DNA of 64,000 nucleotides, from positions 496,001 through 560,000 of the forward strand of contig NZ_AP019632.1 of NCBI RefSeq assembly GCF_007035645.1. The letters are read 5' to 3'. Positions within the stretch are counted from its first letter, which is position 1, and every line of letters starts with the position of its first letter. A model generated the notes under the pieces. It saw only the letters and a list, made by a program, of their open reading frames with translations. It did not search any database and was not told where the DNA came from. Positions 54,958-64,000 of the stretch are shown here, piece by piece. The position numbers and the translations under genes are program-made. Source of the stretch: Enterobacter asburiae. GTDB lineage: Bacteria; Pseudomonadota; Gammaproteobacteria; Enterobacterales; Enterobacteriaceae.

Positions 54958-55929
54958 TTAGTCGGCCAGAGCCAGCACCGCGCGGGCTGTCGTCTCCTCC
55001 GTCACCAGGCCATTGATACGGCGACCCTTCAGTGCGGCATAAATCGCATCGGCTTTCTCTTCTCCTCCGGCCACGCCAACGATGGTGGGCAGCTGCGCCA
55101 GTTCATCGAGCGTGACGCCCAGCAGTTCTTTGTGGATCTCCAGCTCCTCGACGCATTCCCCTTCGGCATTGAGGAAATAACCGAGAATGTCGCCGACCGC
55201 GCCTTTGCGGGCGTACATCAGCTGTTCACCTTCGCTGATATAGCCGGATCGCAGTATCGTGGCGTCACGGCGCTGGTTCACTGAACCAATGCCGACCACA
55301 GCGACGTCGGCGGCGGTCGCGGCGAGGATCACGTCCCGCACGCTGGTTTCGCGTTTTAAGATCCCGGCCACCTCTGCGGATGACACGCGAAGCGGGGCGG
55401 GGATCATGCTGACGCTGCAGGCCGCGTCCAGCTGGCCGATACCGGTCATATAGGGCCCGACGCCGCCGGAGAGCGTCACCAGGCGGATCTGCTGCGAGCT
55501 GATAAAGCCGCTCAGGTGCTGCAGGCAGCTCATGGTGGTTTCACCAAACCCCACAGCCAGAAGCTGGCCTGGCTCCAGTACGCCCATCAGGGACTGCGCC
55601 GCGCCTATGCCGAGCCGCACGTTCATCGGCGGCGTATTTAACGCGGGCATCACGCGCACCAGCTTCAGGCCAAAGCGCTGCTGTAGCTCGGTTTCCAGCG
55701 CCAGGCAGCCCTCGTAGCGGGAGTTGATCTGCACGCGGATCACCCCGGACTGACGGCCCTTCTCCAGCAGGCGAGAAATCTTCAGGCGCGGTAGCCCGAG
55801 CCGCTCGCCGATGTCGTTCTGGGTTAATCCGTCGTGGTAGTAACACCAGGCCACGCGCGCCACCAGTTCCTCTTCCGCCAGTGCCAGCCCGGCAAACCGT
55901 CCTTCTTCCGCAGTGCGTTTATCGCTCAT
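54958..55929 (-). CDS. lsrR: Repressor of the lsr operon
   Basis: LsrR is a SorC/DeoR-type transcription factor that represses lsrACDBFG and lsrRK until it binds phospho-AI-2. The start at 55929 gives 323 residues (E. coli 317). A helix-turn-helix occupies about residues 30-60 ([20 protein letters not shown]), followed by the sugar-phosphate-binding domain with [20 protein letters not shown] and [14 protein letters not shown]. The open frame continues far upstream through the control region, but homology begins at 55929. A palindromic operator-like site ends two bases before this ATG. Confidence 0.94.
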   Translation of the reverse strand: MSDKRTAEEGRFAGLALAEEELVARVAWCYYHDGLTQNDIGERLGLPRLKISRLLEKGRQSGVIRVQINSRYEGCLALETELQQRFGLKLVRVMPALNTPPMNVRLGIGAAQSLMGVLEPGQLLAVGFGETTMSCLQHLSGFISSQQIRLVTLSGGVGPYMTGIGQLDAACSVSMIPAPLRVSSAEVAGILKRETSVRDVILAATAADVAVVGIGSVNQRRDATILRSGYISEGEQLMYARKGAVGDILGYFLNAEGECVEELEIHKELLGVTLDELAQLPTIVGVAGGEEKADAIYAALKGRRINGLVTEETTARAVLALAD

Positions 55930-55931
55930 AG

Positions 55932-55964
55932 TTGAACTCTTATAAAAATTTAGATCATATGTTC
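55932..55964. promoter_or_regulatory. Candidate LsrR operator 1, lsrR side
   Basis: TTGAAC at 55932 and GTTC at 55961 are 29 bases apart, with TTAT.AAA and ATCAT.T between. The same pattern with the same spacing recurs at 56097. It lies just upstream of the lsrR start codon. Confidence 0.55.
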
Positions 55965-55981
55965 GTGATGGCGCGAAGGGA

Positions 55982-56071
55982 AAGTGTGAGCCACGCGACA
56001 AAACGGATCTTTTAGATCGTTTCTGGTTTATCTGTATCTCAATCGATAAAACTGTGATCCCTGCACGGTTG
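55982..56071. promoter_or_regulatory. Central lsr control region with CRP-like sites
   Basis: Two TGTGA half-sites are seen: TGTGAGCCACGCGACA at 55985-56000 and TGTGATCCCTGCACGG at 56053-56068. Each has a good left half and a poor right half of the CRP consensus. E. coli lsr is CRP-dependent, so they are plausible but weak. Confidence 0.4.
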
Positions 56072-56096
56072 TAAATATAGTTCACCGTCTACGCTT

Positions 56097-56131
56097 TTGA
56101 ACATTATTAAATCTAAAAATCATTTGTTCAA
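56097..56131. promoter_or_regulatory. Candidate LsrR operator 2, lsrA side
   Basis: TTGAACA and TGTTCAA are a perfect 7-base inverted repeat around 21 AT-rich bases. The site aligns with operator 1 at most positions, including TTAT, AAA and ATCAT, and ends just before the lsrA ribosome-binding site. Confidence 0.6.
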
Positions 56132-56144
56132 TAGCGGAGCGATG

Positions 56145-57628
56145 ATGACACCACTTCTCGACGCGCGGAATATCAGCAAGCAGTTCTCAGGCGTGCCGGT
56201 TCTAAAAGGCATAGATTTCACGCTGCTTGCGGGCCAGGTGCACGCCCTGATGGGCGGAAACGGCGCGGGAAAATCGACGCTGATGAAGATAATCGCCGGG
56301 GTCGAAACGCCGGACGGCGGTGAACTTTCTGTCGAGGGGCAGTCATATGCGCGGCTCACGCCCGCTCAGGCGCACGGGTTAGGCATTTATCTGGTGCCGC
56401 AGGAGCCGCTGCTGTTCCCCAACCTGACGGTGCGGGAAAACATCCTGTTTCGCCTGCCGCGCGAACGCGATCTGGAAAAGCGGCTGGCGGAGAAGCTCCA
56501 GCAGCTCCAGTGCCAGCTTAACCTCGACGCCGCCGCCAGCCCCCTGGAAGTGGCGGACCAGCAGATGGTGGAGATCCTGCGCGGTCTGATGCGCAACGCG
56601 AGGATCCTGATCCTCGACGAACCCACGGCCTCCCTCACGCCCGGCGAAACCGAGCGGCTGTTCCGCCAGATCCGCGCCCTGCAGGCGCTCGGCGTCGGGA
56701 TTGTCTTTATCTCGCACAAGCTGCCGGAGATTCGCCAGCTGGCAAGCCACGTCTCGGTGATGCGCGACGGCGCGGTGGTGCTGAGCGGTGAAACCGCGCA
56801 GTTTGACGACAGCGCCCTGATCGCCGCCATGACGCCGGTAAGCCGGGAGAAATCCCTCAGCGATACGCAAAAGCTGTGGCTGGCGCTGCCGGGCAACCGC
56901 CGCACCCAGCCGCAGGATTTCCCGGTGCTGCGGGTGGAGGATCTCACCGGGGAAGGCTTTATCGATCTCAGCCTTGAGATCTACGCCGGAGAGATCGTCG
57001 GCCTGGCCGGGCTGGTGGGATCCGGGCGCACCGAGTTTGCGGAAACGCTCTACGGCCTGCGGCCGGTACGCGGCGGACGCGTCTGGCTGGAGAATCAGGA
57101 CATTACCGCCGAGCCGGTAAGTTCACGCCTGGAAAAAGGGCTGGTCTACCTGCCGGAAGACAGGCAGGTATCCGGCCTGTTCCTCGACGCGCCGATCCGC
57201 TGGAACACGGTGGCGCTGAACGAGCCGTCGATTTGGCAGCAGCGCAAGCGGGAGTCGGCGGTGGTGGAGCGCTATCACCGGGCGCTGGGGATCAAGCTCA
57301 ACCATGCGGATCAAACCGTGCGCACGCTCTCCGGCGGCAACCAGCAGAAGGTGCTGCTGGCGCGCTGTCTGGAGGCCAACCCCTTATTGCTGATCGTCGA
57401 TGAACCGACGCGCGGGGTGGACGTCTCGGCGCGCGCCGACATCTACCAGCTGATAAAAAGCGTGGCGGCGCAGAACGTGGCGGTGCTGATGATCTCAAGC
57501 GATCTTGACGAGTTCCCGGGCCTTGCGGACCGCGTGCTGGTGATGCATCAGGGCGTGCTCAGCGGCGAGCTGCCGCGCCACGCCGTCAGCCTCGACAGGA
57601 TGATGGCGCTGGCGTTCGGAGGGCAGTC

Positions 57629-57632
<4 letters not shown>
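56145..57632 (+). CDS. lsrA: AI-2 ABC importer, ATP-binding protein
   Basis: LsrA powers import of autoinducer-2. The 495 residues hold two tandem ABC domains: Walker [12 protein letters not shown] near residue 40 with [12 protein letters not shown], and a second half with [19 protein letters not shown] and [19 protein letters not shown]. The second Walker A is degenerate ([13 protein letters not shown]), as usual in sugar-type fused ATPases. ATGs occur at 56142 and 56145; the second is better spaced from GCGGAG. E. coli LsrA is a little longer (511). It starts the lsrACDBFG operon and overlaps lsrC by four bases. Confidence 0.95.
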
Positions 57633-58660
<1,028 letters not shown>

Positions 58661-59638
58661 ATGAGGCTTAACTGGGAAAGCGCGCTGCTGATTTTACTGG
58701 TGCTGGAGATCCTTCTCTTTGGCGCCATCAACCCGCGCATGCTCGACGTCAACATGCTGCTTTTCAGCACCAGCGACTTCATCTGCATCGGTATCGTGGC
58801 GCTGCCGCTCACGCTGGTCATCATCAGCGGCGGGATCGACATCTCCCTCGGTTCAACCATCGGCCTGTGCGCCATCGCGCTGGGCGTGATGATGCAGGCG
58901 GGGTGGCCGATGGCGGTCGCTATTCCATTGACGCTGCTGCTCGGCCTGCTGTGCGGGCTGCTGAATGCGGCGCTGATCCACTACACCGGCATTAGTCCTT
59001 TAGTCATCACCCTCGGCACGCTTTACCTCTACGGCGGCGGCGCGCTGCTGCTCTCCGGCATGGCGGGCGCGACGGGCTACGAGGGCATCGGCGGTTTCCC
59101 GGACGGCTTCACGGCGTTCGCTAACCTCACGGTGCTGGGCCTGCCGATCCCGCTGGTGCTGTTCGCGGTGATTACGGTTTTCTTCTGGCTGATTACCCAC
59201 CGCGGGCGCTTTGGTCGTCATCTGTTTTTGATTGGGCAAAACCCGCGCGCGGCGCGCTATGCGGCGCTGTCGGTGAACGGCATGCCCTACGCGCTGTACG
59301 GCCTGGTGGGCGTGGCCTCGGCGATTGCCGCGCTGGTGATGGTCTCCTATTTCGGCTCCGCGCGTTCGGATCTGGGGCGCGATTTGCTGATGCCTGCGCT
59401 CACCGCCGCCGTGCTCGGCGGGGCCAATATCTACGGCGGGTCAGGTTCGGTTGTCGGTACGGCGCTGGCGGCGCTGCTGGTGGGGTATCTGCAGCAGGGT
59501 TTACAGATGGTCGGCATCCCTAACCAGGTGTCGAGCGCGCTGTCAGGGGCGCTGCTGGTTGTGGTGGTGATGGGACGTTCGCTGAGTCTGCACCGCGAGT
59601 GGGTGCTTTCTCTCTTTAGAAAACTATCCGGAGCGTAA
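58661..59638 (+). CDS. lsrD: AI-2 ABC importer, permease LsrD
   Basis: LsrD pairs with LsrC to form the transmembrane path for autoinducer-2. The 325 residues show the same fold: [20 protein letters not shown] is the conserved motif, followed by [20 protein letters not shown] in the second half. The start ATG immediately follows the lsrC stop. LsrC and LsrD are diverged paralogues. Confidence 0.95.
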   Translation: MRLNWESALLILLVLEILLFGAINPRMLDVNMLLFSTSDFICIGIVALPLTLVIISGGIDISLGSTIGLCAIALGVMMQAGWPMAVAIPLTLLLGLLCGLLNAALIHYTGISPLVITLGTLYLYGGGALLLSGMAGATGYEGIGGFPDGFTAFANLTVLGLPIPLVLFAVITVFFWLITHRGRFGRHLFLIGQNPRAARYAALSVNGMPYALYGLVGVASAIAALVMVSYFGSARSDLGRDLLMPALTAAVLGGANIYGGSGSVVGTALAALLVGYLQQGLQMVGIPNQVSSALSGALLVVVVMGRSLSLHREWVLSLFRKLSGA

Positions 59639-59639
59639 G

Positions 59640-60641
59640 ATGAAAACAAAACTGATAGTCCTGGCAATGGCCCTCAGCTTCGCCTCGGCGCAGGCGGCGG
59701 ACCGCATCGCCTTTATCCCGAAGCTGGTGGGCGTGGGGTTCTTCACCAGCGGCGGCAACGGCGCGAAAGAGGCGGGGAAAGATCTCGGCGTGGACGTGAC
59801 CTACGACGGCCCAACCGAGCCGAGCGTCTCCGGGCAGGTGCAGCTCATCAATAACTTCGTTAACCAGGGCTATAACGCCATTATCGTCTCCGCCGTGTCG
59901 CCGGACGGCCTCTGCCCGGCGCTCAAGCGCGCGATGCAGCGCGGCGTCAAGGTCCTGACCTGGGATTCCGACACCAAACCGGAGTGCCGCAGCATCTACA
60001 TCAACCAGGGGACGCCGGAGCAGCTGGGCGGCCTGCTGGTGGAGATGGCGGGCAAACAGGTCACCAAACCGAACGCTAAAGTGGCGTTCTTCTACTCAAG
60101 CCCGACCGTCACCGACCAGAACCAGTGGGTGAAAGAGGCGAAGGCCAAAATCGAGAAAGATCACCCTCAGTGGCAGGTCGTGACGACCCAGTTTGGCTAT
60201 AACGACGCCACCAAATCCCTGCAAACCGCCGAAGGGATCTTAAAAGCGTATCCGGATCTGGATGCGATTATCGCCCCGGACGCCAACGCGCTTCCAGCGG
60301 CGGCGCAGGCGGCGGAAAACCTGAAGCGGGAAGGGGTGGCGATTGTCGGCTTCAGCACGCCGAACGTGATGCGCCCGTACGTTGAGCGCGGCACGGTGAA
60401 AGCCTTCGGCCTGTGGGATGTCGTACAACAGGGCAAAATTGCGGTCAACGTCGCCGATCGCCTGCTGAAAAAAGGCGATCTTAACGTCGGCGACAGCGTG
60501 GACGTAAAAAATATCGGCGCGCTGAAGGTCGAGCCGAACAGCGTGCAGGGCTACCAGTATGAGGCGAAGGGCAACGGCATCGTGCTGCTGCCGGAGCGCG
60601 TGGTGTTCACCAAAGAGAACATCAGCAAATACGATTTCTGA
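59640..60641 (+). CDS. lsrB: AI-2-binding periplasmic protein
   Basis: LsrB binds autoinducer-2 (R-THMF form) in the periplasm and delivers it to LsrCD. The 333 residues start with a signal peptide [19 protein letters not shown], cut before ADRIAFIPK. The mature part is a sugar-type binding protein, with [36 protein letters not shown] and [20 protein letters not shown], the last two containing residues that contact AI-2 in homologues. It starts one base after the lsrD stop with CCGGAGCG as ribosome-binding site. Confidence 0.96.
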   Translation: MKTKLIVLAMALSFASAQAADRIAFIPKLVGVGFFTSGGNGAKEAGKDLGVDVTYDGPTEPSVSGQVQLINNFVNQGYNAIIVSAVSPDGLCPALKRAMQRGVKVLTWDSDTKPECRSIYINQGTPEQLGGLLVEMAGKQVTKPNAKVAFFYSSPTVTDQNQWVKEAKAKIEKDHPQWQVVTTQFGYNDATKSLQTAEGILKAYPDLDAIIAPDANALPAAAQAAENLKREGVAIVGFSTPNVMRPYVERGTVKAFGLWDVVQQGKIAVNVADRLLKKGDLNVGDSVDVKNIGALKVEPNSVQGYQYEAKGNGIVLLPERVVFTKENISKYDF

Positions 60642-60652
60642 CGGGGGAGCAA

Positions 60653-61540
60653 ATGGCTGATTTAGACGACATCAAAGACGGCAAGGATTTTGGCATCGGC
60701 ACGCCGCAGCAGAATGTGCCGTACAGTCTGAAGGGCTGCGGCTCGCTGGACTGGGGCATGCAGTCCAGGCTTGCGCGCATCTTCAACCCGCAGAGCAACC
60801 GCACGGTGATGCTGGCCTTTGACCACGGCTACTTTCAGGGGCCGACCACCGGCCTTGAGCGTATCGATCTCTCCATCGCGCCGCTGTTTGGCGAAACCGA
60901 CGTGCTGATGTGCACCCGCGGCATCCTCAGGAGCCAGGTGCCAGCCGCCACGAACAAACCGGTGGTGCTGCGCGCCTCGGGCGGTAACTCGATTCTGGGC
61001 GAACTGTCGAACGAGTGCGTGGCGGTGGCGATGGAGGACGCGCTGCGCCTGAACGTCTGCGCGGTGGCGGCGCAGGTTTACATCGGCAGCGAGTTTGAGC
61101 ACCAGTCGATCAACAACATCATCAAGCTTGTCGATGCGGGCGCGCGCTACGGTATGCCGACGCTGGCGGTGACGGGCGTCGGCAAGGAGATGGCGCGCGA
61201 CGCGCGCTATTTCTCGCTGGCCAGCCGCATCGCCGCCGAAATGGGGGCGCAGTTCGTCAAAACCTACTACGTGGACGAGGGCTTTGAAAAAGTGACCGCC
61301 AGCTGTCCGGTGCCGATCGTTATCGCCGGGGGCAAAAAGCTGCCGGAGCACGAGGCGCTGGAGATGTGCTGGCGGGCGATCGACCAGGGCGCGTCCGGTG
61401 TGGACATGGGACGCAACATCTTCCAGTCCAGCGCGCCGCTCGCCATGCTGAAGGCGGTGAAAAAAGTGGTTCACGAGAACTGGAACGCCCGCGATGCGTT
61501 CCAGTTCTGGCAGGATGAGAAACAGGGAGAAGCAAAATGA
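60653..61540 (+). CDS. lsrF: 3-hydroxy-5-phosphonooxypentane-2,4-dione thiolase
   Basis: LsrF ends the signal: after LsrG isomerises phospho-AI-2, LsrF transfers an acetyl group to CoA, giving dihydroxyacetone phosphate and acetyl-CoA. The 295 residues form a class I aldolase-like TIM barrel; the lysine at 203 in [12 protein letters not shown] is the Schiff-base position known in E. coli. Other marks are [18 protein letters not shown] and [16 protein letters not shown]. It overlaps lsrG by four bases. Confidence 0.95.
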   Translation: MADLDDIKDGKDFGIGTPQQNVPYSLKGCGSLDWGMQSRLARIFNPQSNRTVMLAFDHGYFQGPTTGLERIDLSIAPLFGETDVLMCTRGILRSQVPAATNKPVVLRASGGNSILGELSNECVAVAMEDALRLNVCAVAAQVYIGSEFEHQSINNIIKLVDAGARYGMPTLAVTGVGKEMARDARYFSLASRIAAEMGAQFVKTYYVDEGFEKVTASCPVPIVIAGGKKLPEHEALEMCWRAIDQGASGVDMGRNIFQSSAPLAMLKAVKKVVHENWNARDAFQFWQDEKQGEAK

Positions 61541-61830
61541 ACGTGACGCTGGTGGAGATCAACATTAAGCCCGAGCGGGTGGACGAGTTTCTGGAGGTGT
61601 TTCGCGCCAACCACGAGGGGGCAATCCAGGAGCCGGGAAACCTGCGTTTTGACGTATTGCAGGATCCGAGGGTGAAAACCCGGTTCTTCATCTACGAAGC
61701 CTATAAAGACGAAGAGGCGGTGCTGGCGCACAAGCAAACCCCGCACTATCTGGCGTGCGTGGATAAGCTCGAAGAGCTGATGTCGGAGCCGCGCAAGAAA
61801 CGCAGTTTTGTGGGGCTGTTGCCGGAGTAA
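61537..61830 (+). CDS. lsrG: Phospho-AI-2 isomerase LsrG
   Basis: LsrG converts phospho-AI-2 (P-HPD) to 3-hydroxy-5-phosphonooxypentane-2,4-dione, which LsrF consumes. The 97 residues form an ABM ferredoxin-like dimer domain: [40 protein letters not shown] and [15 protein letters not shown]. The length matches E. coli (96). It is the last gene of the operon; the gene tam, sometimes next in E. coli, is not present. Confidence 0.95.
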   Translation: MNVTLVEINIKPERVDEFLEVFRANHEGAIQEPGNLRFDVLQDPRVKTRFFIYEAYKDEEAVLAHKQTPHYLACVDKLEELMSEPRKKRSFVGLLPE

Positions 61831-61850
61831 CAGGCGTTATAAAGGTTTTG

Positions 61851-61881
61851 TAGGCCGGGTCAGCGCTAGCGCCACCCGGCG
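61851..61881. repeat. REP-type palindrome after lsrG
   Basis: GTAGGCCGGGTCAGCGCT and AGCGCCACCCGGC pair in REP fashion between the converging lsrG and aldolase genes. No T-run follows. Confidence 0.75.
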
Positions 61882-61885
61882 TTGT

Positions 61886-62734
61886 TCAAGCCAGCGCCAG
61901 ATCCGCAAGTATCGTAGCAAGCGCTTCGCGCGGCTCACCCTGAAGAGCCTGAAGGGGGAAGGGTAGCGCGGGTGTTTCCACTTTCCCCAGCATTTCTGCC
62001 GCTGCCGCTACCACCCGCAAACTACCATAATGGCGGAACAGCGCCCAAAGCGGCTCCAGCCGCTCGGATTGTGCCGACTCTTTCGAACGGGCAATCGCCA
62101 GCGCTGTTTGCGGAAACAACCCGCCGACCACCGAGTACCAGACGTCAAACCCGGCCTGCAGGGCGGAGGCCGCTCGCCAGTCACCGGCGATGCCCAGCGT
62201 GACGGTATCAGGAAGACGAGCGCGTACCTGCAACAGGTCCTCCGGCACGCGGCCAAGCTTAATGGACCCTATATTCGGCAGGGCCGCGGCGGCAAATAAC
62301 AGTTCATCGCTAAACGAAAAACCGGTTGTGGCGGGATTATCGTAAATGCACAGCGGTACTGAGAGCTGGCGGGTCACCGTTTCATACAGATTAAATACTT
62401 CGTCTTCCGTTAATCGCTGGTACGACACGGGTGCCAGCAGCACGCCGGAGACACCTGCCGATTGCGCGTCGTCAGCTAGACGCAGAATATCGTCCAGCCG
62501 CAATGCGCCGATGCTGACGATGACCGGAATGTCATCAGCATGCGCCACCGCGCAGCGTGCGATCCGACCGCGCTCTTCAACGGTCAGATAGGCGTAACTT
62601 CCCGTTGAGCCCAAAATGCCCAGTGAATCCATACCAGCGTCGACCACGGGGCGCAGAAGATTGATGAAGGAGTGCTCGTCAAACGTCCCCTCTTTCAGGG
62701 GGGTTAACGGAAACGCGCTTAACCCGTGAAACAT
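61886..62734 (-). CDS. DapA-family (DHDPS/NAL) class I aldolase
   Basis: The 282-residue protein belongs to the dihydrodipicolinate synthase/N-acetylneuraminate lyase superfamily. It has the pyruvate-site GSTGSYAYLTVEER loop, Tyr131 in CIYDNPATTGF and the Schiff-base Lys159 in NIGSIKLGRV. These predict a pyruvate-forming or pyruvate-using lyase, but the substrate is not readable, and it is not the housekeeping DapA by context. The start ATG at 62734 lies 12 bases after the stop of the B3/B4 protein gene, so the two are co-transcribed. Confidence 0.85.
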   Translation of the reverse strand: MFHGLSAFPLTPLKEGTFDEHSFINLLRPVVDAGMDSLGILGSTGSYAYLTVEERGRIARCAVAHADDIPVIVSIGALRLDDILRLADDAQSAGVSGVLLAPVSYQRLTEDEVFNLYETVTRQLSVPLCIYDNPATTGFSFSDELLFAAAALPNIGSIKLGRVPEDLLQVRARLPDTVTLGIAGDWRAASALQAGFDVWYSVVGGLFPQTALAIARSKESAQSERLEPLWALFRHYGSLRVVAAAAEMLGKVETPALPFPLQALQGEPREALATILADLALA

Positions 62735-62746
62735 CGTGTTGTCCTC

Positions 62747-63433
62747 CTACAGCGTCAGCAGCTGAACCCGAGCCGTGGCTCCCGGCATCAGCCGCTGCAG
62801 GTTGTTGACCAGTTCTTCTCCTGCCTCTTCCAGTGCCGCAAGGGGCATCGACGGCAGGCTTTCAAGAATAAACCACATGGATTGTGCCTGCCTGTCCAGA
62901 CGGGTACGTACCCCCTGTCGCCAGTTCCAGCGGCGGCAGGTGACGCCGAGATCGTCGCGCCAGATAACCTCGCCCGGTTCCGGATGTTCCATCACTGGTT
63001 GTCCCTCTTTGAAGGTATCAAACGGCTCGCTGCCGTCGGCCAGCGTCAGACGCGGCGCACCCGAATACGCCGCGAGGTTTTCCCCGCCCACCGGAATGGC
63101 ATAGCGAATACTCACCGCGTTATAGATATCTACGACCGGATCCAGCGACGGCAGCGAACCGTCTTTCAGTACCCGCTTGCGCAGGGCAGATGCCGAGCAG
63201 GGCGTGCGTTTCGGTTTCGCGCCGAAGGCTTTAAACACCTCATCCCAGTCTGAAAGGTGTGCATCAGCCCATGGCACATCATCATTCAACATCTGCTGGC
63301 AGGACTGCGCCAACGCGGCGGGCGCAACCTCGGGGTGGGTTATCGGCGCAGCTTCAACCAGAATGCTCAGCGCCCGAAAGCCCGGGGCAATCCCGGCAAG
63401 ATGCGAATCTATTGACGGCGTAACGAGAGACAT
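62747..63433 (-). CDS. Stand-alone B3/B4 domain protein
   Basis: The 228-residue protein resembles the B3/B4 editing domain of phenylalanyl-tRNA synthetase beta chain, found as free proteins in many bacteria. Marks are KRTPCSASALRKRVLKDG, VVDIYNAVSIRYAIPVGGEN and GEVIWRDDLGVTCRRWNWRQ. Free B3/B4 proteins may bind or edit aminoacyl-tRNA or amino acids, but the role here is not known. The start at 63433 (MSLVTPSIDSHLAG) was chosen because the conserved part begins soon after; the frame extends much further upstream through the divergent regulator and is not used. It is first in a two-gene unit with the aldolase. Confidence 0.75.
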   Translation of the reverse strand: MSLVTPSIDSHLAGIAPGFRALSILVEAAPITHPEVAPAALAQSCQQMLNDDVPWADAHLSDWDEVFKAFGAKPKRTPCSASALRKRVLKDGSLPSLDPVVDIYNAVSIRYAIPVGGENLAAYSGAPRLTLADGSEPFDTFKEGQPVMEHPEPGEVIWRDDLGVTCRRWNWRQGVRTRLDRQAQSMWFILESLPSMPLAALEEAGEELVNNLQRLMPGATARVQLLTL

Positions 63434-63475
63434 AAATAATCCTGTATTGACTGTTTTATACCATGGTAGTGACCA

Positions 63476-64000
63476 ATGACTGATAAAGTCAATATAATGA
63501 CTTCGCAGGGTGCCGATGTTGCCCTGGTAAGCCTGGCCGTGGCAAACCGCATACGCAACTGGCGCAAAGAGAAAAAGCTGTCTCTGGACGAGTTGTCCCG
63601 CCGGGCAAGCGTTAGCAAAGGCATGCTGGTGGAGATCGAAAAGGGCGCAGCCAACCCCAGTATCGCCATCTTGTGCAAGCTGGCCGCCGCGCTCGGCATC
63701 TCCGTAGCGGATATCGTCAACGTATCCAGCGAGCCGCTGGTGCACGTTATCAAAGAGGCCGCGATTCCGGTGCTGTGGCAGGGCGCACAGGGTGGACGCG
63801 CCAGACTGCTGGCGGGAACCGCAGGCCCGGATATGATTGAGCTATGGCAGTGGGAGATGCAGCCGGGAGAGCGCTTTACCTCTCCGGGGCACCCGGCGGG
63901 AACCTTTGAGCTGCTGCACGTGAACGAAGGCGTTTTAACGTTGACGGTGGATGAGACGGTGACCCAGGTTAACGCTGGCGCATCGGCGGTGGCGAAAACG
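63476..64000 (+). CDS. XRE-family cupin transcriptional regulator, 5' part
   Basis: An open frame of 175 codons runs from the ATG at 63476 off the end of the window. It encodes an N-terminal helix-turn-helix of the XRE type (about residues 24-75: LSLDELSRRASVSKGMLVEI, then NPSIAILCKLAAALGIS). A C-terminal cupin domain begins near residue 135 with the segment FTSPGHPAGTFELLHVNEG. This HTH-plus-cupin build is common in regulators sensing a small metabolite. It is divergent from the B3/B4-aldolase pair across 42 bases and is probably its regulator. A second ATG eight codons in is an alternative start. Confidence 0.85.
   Translation, partial: MTDKVNIMTSQGADVALVSLAVANRIRNWRKEKKLSLDELSRRASVSKGMLVEIEKGAANPSIAILCKLAAALGISVADIVNVSSEPLVHVIKEAAIPVLWQGAQGGRARLLAGTAGPDMIELWQWEMQPGERFTSPGHPAGTFELLHVNEGVLTLTVDETVTQVNAGASAVAKT

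Noticed and set aside
63434..63745. Upstream extension of the B3/B4 protein frame
   Set aside because: The added 104 residues lie opposite the HTH part of the divergent regulator, whose coding sense is convincing; the conserved B3/B4 part starts after 63433.

Overview
The window is a 64 kb piece of an Enterobacteriaceae chromosome, most like Enterobacter or a close relative. Nearly every gene aligns by eye with a known Escherichia coli protein of nearly the same length, and gene order follows the E. coli rbfA-to-fadH segment. Differences from E. coli (lsr operon placed beside fadH, shortened gar and tdc clusters, a Spy-like gene between tdcE and yhaK) argue against E. coli itself. The genus call is inference. 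I saw no prophage, insertion sequence, CRISPR array, tRNA or rRNA gene, and no clear pseudogene.

Bases 1-8500 are a translation and RNA-metabolism block, all on the + strand: the end of rbfA, then truB, rpsO, pnp, nlpI, the 26-codon yrbN overlapping deaD, and the tryptophan transporter mtr. The rpsO-pnp interval holds a strong terminator, the RNase III-type hairpin of the pnp leader and a second perfect hairpin. Bases 8500-20600 hold yhbW, the oxygen-independent ubiquinone genes ubiV-ubiU and ubiT, small stress or repair genes (yhbS, yhbQ, yhbP, yhbO), yraR-yraQ, and the envelope/replication operon lpoA-yraN-diaA-dolP, with rsmI divergent.

Bases 20700-24400 carry galactarate catabolism (garD divergent from garL-garR; garP and garK are absent), followed directly by rnpB. 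Bases 24800-32400 carry the anaerobic threonine/serine operon tdcABCDE, with a CRP-type promoter but no visible tdcR, tdcF or tdcG. A Spy/CpxP-family periplasmic protein, yhaK-yhaJ-yhaH and the yqj genes (glutathionyl-hydroquinone reductase, DoxX, yqjCDEK, mzrA-yqjA) follow to 39.6 kb.

Bases 39900-45500 are the hexuronate regulon: exuR, exuT, and uxaC-uxaA divergent from exuT, with three look-alike operator sites and one CRP site. Then come sstT, alx with its yybP-ykoY manganese riboswitch, ygjR, ygjP, rlmG and fadH. Bases 53300-61830 are a complete autoinducer-2 system: lsrK-lsrR on the minus strand and lsrACDBFG on the plus strand, with two matched palindromic sites beside the lsrR and lsrA starts. 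The window ends in a little-characterised cassette: a DapA-type aldolase, a stand-alone B3/B4 tRNA-synthetase-like protein and a divergent XRE-cupin regulator cut by the window edge.

Two families of intergenic palindromes recur. One is a REP-type GC-rich palindrome. The other is a CCCTCACCC..CCCTCTCCC..GGGAGAGGG element, in some copies fused to an intrinsic terminator. One copy of the second family supplies the stop codon and last residues of lsrK.
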